Source: JAFDVL01 sp043736395 (GTDB lineage Bacteria > Acidobacteriota > Blastocatellia > RBC074). From it: a stretch of 16,910 bases of DNA. Of this stretch, positions 13,921-16,910 are shown piece after piece; within the stretch, counting starts at the first letter, position 1, and every line of letters starts with the position of its first letter. Under the pieces are notes generated by a model. The model was given only the letters and a program-made list of their open reading frames with translations. It was not told the origin of the DNA and did no database searches. A program made the position numbers and the translations under genes. The stretch covers positions 1 through 16,910 of the forward strand of contig JAYTCQ010000424.1 of the NCBI GenBank assembly GCA_043736395.1, read 5' to 3'.

Positions 13921-13927
13921 TTCCTTT
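13921..13927 (-). promoter_or_regulatory. Ribosome binding site (AAAGGAA) for the TPR gene
   Basis: On the minus strand AAAGGAA precedes ATG 13912 by 8 nt. It would fall within the coding region if the TTG at 13930 were used. Confidence 0.6.
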
Positions 13928-14052
13928 CAATTGATTCAGTAGAGATACGTACCACGGTTAGAATTTGGATTTATCAAACAAAATTTTTTGTCTTTTAAAT
14001 TATTTATACGTTATGATTAATGCTGTCCCTGAAAGCTAAATGTGACGCACGG

Positions 14053-14137
14053 AATAGAGCATGGAGTGCAAGCTTCAGCTTGGTTTTACAGTGGCGGGAA
14101 GTAAAACCAAGCTGAAGCTTGCACTCCATGCTCTATT
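14053..14137. repeat. 37-bp perfect inverted repeat between divergent genes
   Basis: The arms at 14053-14089 and 14101-14137 are exact reverse complements, enclosing an 11-nt loop (AGTGGCGGGAA). After one mismatch, five more bases pair on the outside. The core contains GTGCAAGCTTCAGCTTGG, itself partly self-complementary. The palindrome lies 20 bp before the dehydratase start and about 140 bp from the TPR start, so both genes' promoters must sit around it. No flanking target duplication was found. It resembles REP-type intergenic repeats rather than a terminator, since no T-run follows. Confidence 0.9.
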
Positions 14138-14157
14138 GCGTGCTCTATAACTTTTCT

Positions 14158-15324
14158 ATGAAAATTACGAAGATTGAAACGCTCACGTTGCATCGAAGTC
14201 AGACCATTCACGCCGGAGCAATCAGTTGGCTGTGGGTGCGGATTCATACCGATGAAGGTTTGATCGGACTCGGCGAAACCTATCCCGCCGCCGAAGCTGC
14301 GGAAACAATTATTTGCAATTCGCTGGCTCCGATTTTGCTCGGACGTGATCCGCGCGAAATTGAAAGATTGTGGTCAGACATGTTTCTCGCCGTCAGCTAT
14401 CACGCCTGGGCTGGATCAGAAATGCGAGCGATCAGCGCGATAGATATTGCGCTCTGGGATTTGCTGGGGAAAATCACCAATCAGCCTATTTATCAGCTGC
14501 TCGGTGGAAAATCTCGAGAACAAATTCGCACGTATAACACGTGCTACGATCACGTGTACGACTTCAATTCTGATGCCGGAAAACTCGCGCAAGACCTTTC
14601 CGCTTCCGGCATCAAAGCAATGAAAATATGGCAGTTCGATCAAATCGCGCTCACCAATCGCGGAGAATTCATCACAAATTCTGAACTCGAAAAATGCCTG
14701 CTTCCAATCAAACAAATTCGGGATTTTGTCGGCGATGACATGGAAATCATGCTCGAATTTCACGGCTACTGGAATTTGCCGAGCGCGGTCAAAATCGCCA
14801 AAGCCGTCGAGCCATTCAATATCGCGTGGCTGGAAGAAATGTTGCCGCAAGACAACCTGCAAGCTTACCGCCGCCTGAAGGACGAAACTTCAATTCCCTT
14901 AATTTTAAGTGAACGACTGATGACCAGATTTCAGTTTCGTGAAGTCATCGAACAAGGCATCGCGCAAATTGTAAATCCTGATATTTGTTGGAGTGGCGGC
15001 TTGACCGAAGTCAAAAAAATTGCGACTTATGCCGACACACACTACATCCCCATTGCGCCACATAATTGCGGAGGTCCGGTGCTTCATTTCGCTTCGATGC
15101 ACCTCGCTACCAACGTCACGAATTTGTATATTTTAGAAAGTGTACGAAGAAATTATTTGAAGGAATATGAGGGGATTGTGAAGAATACCGGAGCAGCAAA
15201 AGATGGATGGTTGCAGGTGAATAACAGTCCGGGTCACGGTGTAGAATTAGCTGAAGAATTGTTGAAAAATCCAGCCTTGAAAATTAACGCGATAGCTCTA
15301 ACCAATACTGTGGACACTTTTTGA
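14158..15324 (+). CDS. Mandelate racemase/muconate lactonizing enzyme family protein, probable acid-sugar dehydratase
   Basis: This is an enolase-superfamily enzyme of 388 residues that should remove water from, or epimerise, an acid sugar. The N-terminal capping domain (1-125) includes LIGLGETY and DIALWDLLGK. The barrel carries KAMK (K153, K156) on strand 2, and Mg2+ ligands E200 (MLEFHG), E226 (WLEE) and E252 (LSERL). The His/Asp dyad is H302 (APHNCGGP) with D275 (NPDIC). H202 next to the first ligand is a second potential acid, as in the galactonate and mannonate dehydratase groups; the substrate is not determined. ATG 14158 opens with the usual MKITKIETLTL; an upstream in-frame ATG at 14119 lies inside the palindrome. 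No Shine-Dalgarno is seen. The last six residues (NTVDTF) and the stop come from an inserted MITE-like element. Confidence 0.88.
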   Translation: MKITKIETLTLHRSQTIHAGAISWLWVRIHTDEGLIGLGETYPAAEAAETIICNSLAPILLGRDPREIERLWSDMFLAVSYHAWAGSEMRAISAIDIALWDLLGKITNQPIYQLLGGKSREQIRTYNTCYDHVYDFNSDAGKLAQDLSASGIKAMKIWQFDQIALTNRGEFITNSELEKCLLPIKQIRDFVGDDMEIMLEFHGYWNLPSAVKIAKAVEPFNIAWLEEMLPQDNLQAYRRLKDETSIPLILSERLMTRFQFREVIEQGIAQIVNPDICWSGGLTEVKKIATYADTHYIPIAPHNCGGPVLHFASMHLATNVTNLYILESVRRNYLKEYEGIVKNTGAAKDGWLQVNNSPGHGVELAEELLKNPALKINAIALTNTVDTF

Positions 15325-15438
15325 ATTTTCGCACTTTAAAAAATGCTAAGCCTAATAAAATCAATAATTTAGCTTTTCATAGTGCGATTCCGTAACCTAT
15401 TAACAACGAAGAACTTATAAAAAGTGTCCACAGTATTG
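15303..15438. mobile_element. 136-bp MITE-like element with 20-bp terminal inverted repeats
   Basis: Perfect 20-bp terminal inverted repeats (CAATACTGTGGACACTTTTT at 15303-15322 and its complement at 15419-15438) bound an AT-rich interior. Immediately outside lie identical hexamers TCTAAC (15297-15302 and 15439-15444), as expected of a target-site duplication. The interior also folds: TCGCACT near 15329 pairs with AGTGCGA near 15381, and GCTAA with TTAGC inside that. It has no coding capacity, so it would need a transposase elsewhere. The parent IS family is not recognised. The left end supplies the stop codon of the dehydratase gene. Confidence 0.78.
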
Positions 15439-15449
15439 TCTAACTTAAA

Positions 15450-15517
15450 ACTCTCAATTCTCAACTTTCAATTTTCCACTCCAATGAGGGGAGAATTGAA
15501 AGTTGAAAATTGAGAGT
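15450..15517. repeat. 28-bp near-perfect palindrome, possible terminator of threonine synthase
   Basis: Arms 15450-15477 and 15490-15517 match at 26 of 28 positions, around a 12-nt loop. They consist of TCAATT/TCAACTT-type units of 7-8 nt. On the minus strand the hairpin begins 10 nt after the threonine synthase stop and is followed by TTTTAAGTT, so it may end that transcript. It is AT-rich, so terminator strength is doubtful. It also resembles the other intergenic palindromes of this window. Confidence 0.75.
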
Positions 15518-15527
15518 GAAAAACATT

Positions 15528-16844
15528 TTAGAGTACTGCTTCAATTGCGCTTCGCTCAGCCTTCACCTGATGCCATTGGCTGGCAAATGGTGACTCTAGC
15601 AAATGTGAAATCCCCTCTTTATCCTTGAAGCGTAATTCCCCTTTGTGATAGCTGACAATATAATCCGGGTCTTTCAAAACATGTCCGGTGAGAATAGCGA
15701 CTACATCTTCCGAAGGGTTAATTTTATTAGCTGCAACTAATTTTTTAATTCCGGCGAGCGTCACTGCGGAAGCGGGTTCGCATCCAATTCCGTCGCGTCC
15801 GATCATTGCTTTCGCGTCAGCCATTTCCTGTTCGCTGACCTGCTCGACTTCTCCGTCGCTGCAAAGCAGTCCGCGCAGTGCTTTTTGCCACGAAATTGGA
15901 TTGCCAATTTTTATCGCTGTCCCCAAAGTCGTCGCGCCTTGCACCGGAATTAATTGCGCATCCGGTTCAGTTTTTAGTGTATTCCAAAGTTGATATAACG
16001 GGTTCGCGCCTTCTGCCTGAATAATCGTAATTTTCGGCATGCGATCAATAAAGCCCATTTCTAAAAGTTCGTGCAAGCCTTTCGCGATCGCCGAAGAATT
16101 TCCCAGATTTCCGCCAGGAACTACAATGCGATCAGGGATTTTCCAGCCGCGTTGTTGCAGCATTTCGAAGGCAATTGTCTTTTGCCCTTCAAGCCGAAAC
16201 GGATTGACGGAATTCAAAAGATACATCGGAGAATCTTCTGTGACTTCGCGGACGAGGCGCATCGCATCATCAAAATCTCCTTCGAGCTGCACCACCGTCG
16301 CCCCGTAATCAAGAGCCTGAGAAAGTTTGCCGAGCGAAATCTGACCCGAAGGAATAAAAATAATCGCCTTCATTCCAGCCCGTGCCGCGTACGCCGCCAT
16401 CGAAGCCGAAGTGTTTCCAGTACTCGCACACGCTACACTTTTTGCGCTTAATTTTGCCGCCTGCGTGACGCCCGTAGTCATTCCCAAATCTTTGAATGAT
16501 CCCGTAGGATTCATTCCCAAATGCTTGAACGTCAGCGCATCCATTCCAGCGTATTCCGCGCTCCGCGAAGCCGAAAATAATTGCGTATTCCCTTCGAGCA
16601 TCGTGACAATATTTTCTTCTGCGACTTCGGGCAATAATTCACGAAACCGCCAGACACCGCTTTGATCCGCAGGAGATTTTGACGAGAGTCGTGCATCCCA
16701 TAACTGTTTGAGATTTTCGGGATTGAAGGCTTTGACCGGATGCACAAGATCGAGCAATCCACCGCATTTTTCGCAGGTGTAAATCGGAGAAGTTGTTTCG
16801 AATTGCGCATGGCAATCGGCTTCGATGCATTGGAGTTTGAGCAT
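15528..16844 (-). CDS. thrC: Threonine synthase (PLP-dependent)
   Basis: It converts O-phospho-L-homoserine to L-threonine and phosphate, the last step of threonine synthesis, in the cytosol. Length (438 aa) fits the class with an N-terminal zinc ribbon: C6, C11, C24 and C27 are visible. The PLP lysine is K118 in NPTGSFKDLGM. The STGNTSASMAA segment (141-151) and the phosphate-binding loop GGNLGNSSA (244-252) follow. GIGCEPASAVTLAG (352-365) and TGH (386-388) complete the fold-type II pattern. The ATG at 16844 has no obvious Shine-Dalgarno, only TTAGTTTTTT before it. No other threonine-pathway genes are in view. Related threonine dehydratases lack the zinc ribbon and this C-terminal length, so the call is firm. 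Confidence 0.95.
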   Translation of the reverse strand: MLKLQCIEADCHAQFETTSPIYTCEKCGGLLDLVHPVKAFNPENLKQLWDARLSSKSPADQSGVWRFRELLPEVAEENIVTMLEGNTQLFSASRSAEYAGMDALTFKHLGMNPTGSFKDLGMTTGVTQAAKLSAKSVACASTGNTSASMAAYAARAGMKAIIFIPSGQISLGKLSQALDYGATVVQLEGDFDDAMRLVREVTEDSPMYLLNSVNPFRLEGQKTIAFEMLQQRGWKIPDRIVVPGGNLGNSSAIAKGLHELLEMGFIDRMPKITIIQAEGANPLYQLWNTLKTEPDAQLIPVQGATTLGTAIKIGNPISWQKALRGLLCSDGEVEQVSEQEMADAKAMIGRDGIGCEPASAVTLAGIKKLVAANKINPSEDVVAILTGHVLKDPDYIVSYHKGELRFKDKEGISHLLESPFASQWHQVKAERSAIEAVL

Positions 16845-16860
16845 AAAAAACTAAGGGTAC

Positions 16861-16880
16861 GATAGGCGTCCCCGCCTGTC
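16861..16880. repeat. Short GC-rich hairpin upstream of threonine synthase
   Basis: GATAGGCG pairs with CGCCTGTC (one G-T wobble) around a TCCC loop, 17 bp before the thrC start. It looks like a piece of another intergenic repeat. The rest of the final 66 bases shows nothing I can name. Confidence 0.4.
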
Positions 16881-16910
16881 GAAGTGGCCAGGTGTTTCGT
16901 GGAGGATAAT

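Noticed and set aside
14119..14157. Start of the dehydratase at ATG 14119
   Set aside because: It would encode 13 extra residues partly from the palindrome. The family normally begins at the MKITKIETL sequence encoded from 14158.
14416..14862. A 148-residue open frame on the minus strand inside the dehydratase gene
   Set aside because: It overlaps conserved enolase-superfamily coding sequence and has no recognisable motif or ribosome binding site.

Overview
The window most likely comes from an Acidobacteriota chromosome, perhaps a moderate-GC lineage such as Blastocatellia. The best clue is the secreted kelch protein at 4206-5957. Its last ~235 residues look like the C-terminal domain first noted in Solibacter (TIGR03437-like), which is greatly expanded in that phylum. 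A regulatory-domain TonB-dependent receptor and many palindromic intergenic repeats fit this. The assignment is an inference, since the window holds no rRNA or other phylogenetic marker. All family calls here were made by eye from motifs.

Layout. (1) 3-2212, plus strand: an SMC/RecF-like ATPase and an HNH nuclease joined by an ATGA overlap. This is the architecture of the Septu (PtuA-PtuB) anti-phage system; the ATPase start lies at the window edge. (2) 2225-3343: a Gfo/Idh/MocA oxidoreductase whose ribosome binding site overlaps the nuclease stop codon. (3) 3451-4029, minus: a small membrane protein with an HELGH metalloprotease-like motif. (4) 4206-5957, plus: the secreted kelch protein. 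(5) 13912 down to 5974, minus: five genes in a row encoding a TPR (lipo)protein, a DUF4331 protein, a secreted beta-helix protein, a HupE/UreJ-like membrane protein with a periplasmic EF-hand, and a TonB-dependent receptor. Every product has an export signal, so together they look like an envelope module, possibly for metal capture, of unknown function. (6) 14158-15324, plus: an enolase-superfamily acid-sugar dehydratase. (7) 15528-16844, minus: threonine synthase.

The gaps between genes are unusually rich in palindromes. They include a 37-bp perfect inverted repeat, a nested pair of unrelated palindromes, and several arms built from degenerate 8-9 nt tandem units. The clearest mobile element is a 136-bp MITE-like sequence at 15303-15438 with perfect 20-bp terminal inverted repeats and a 6-bp target duplication. 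It landed in the 3' end of the dehydratase gene and rewrote its C-terminus. Removing it in silico restores a stop codon immediately after the insertion point.

The points most worth following up are the Septu-like pair, the MITE that supplies a stop codon, and the five-gene DUF4331 envelope cluster. I saw no tRNA, rRNA, CRISPR array or transposase gene.
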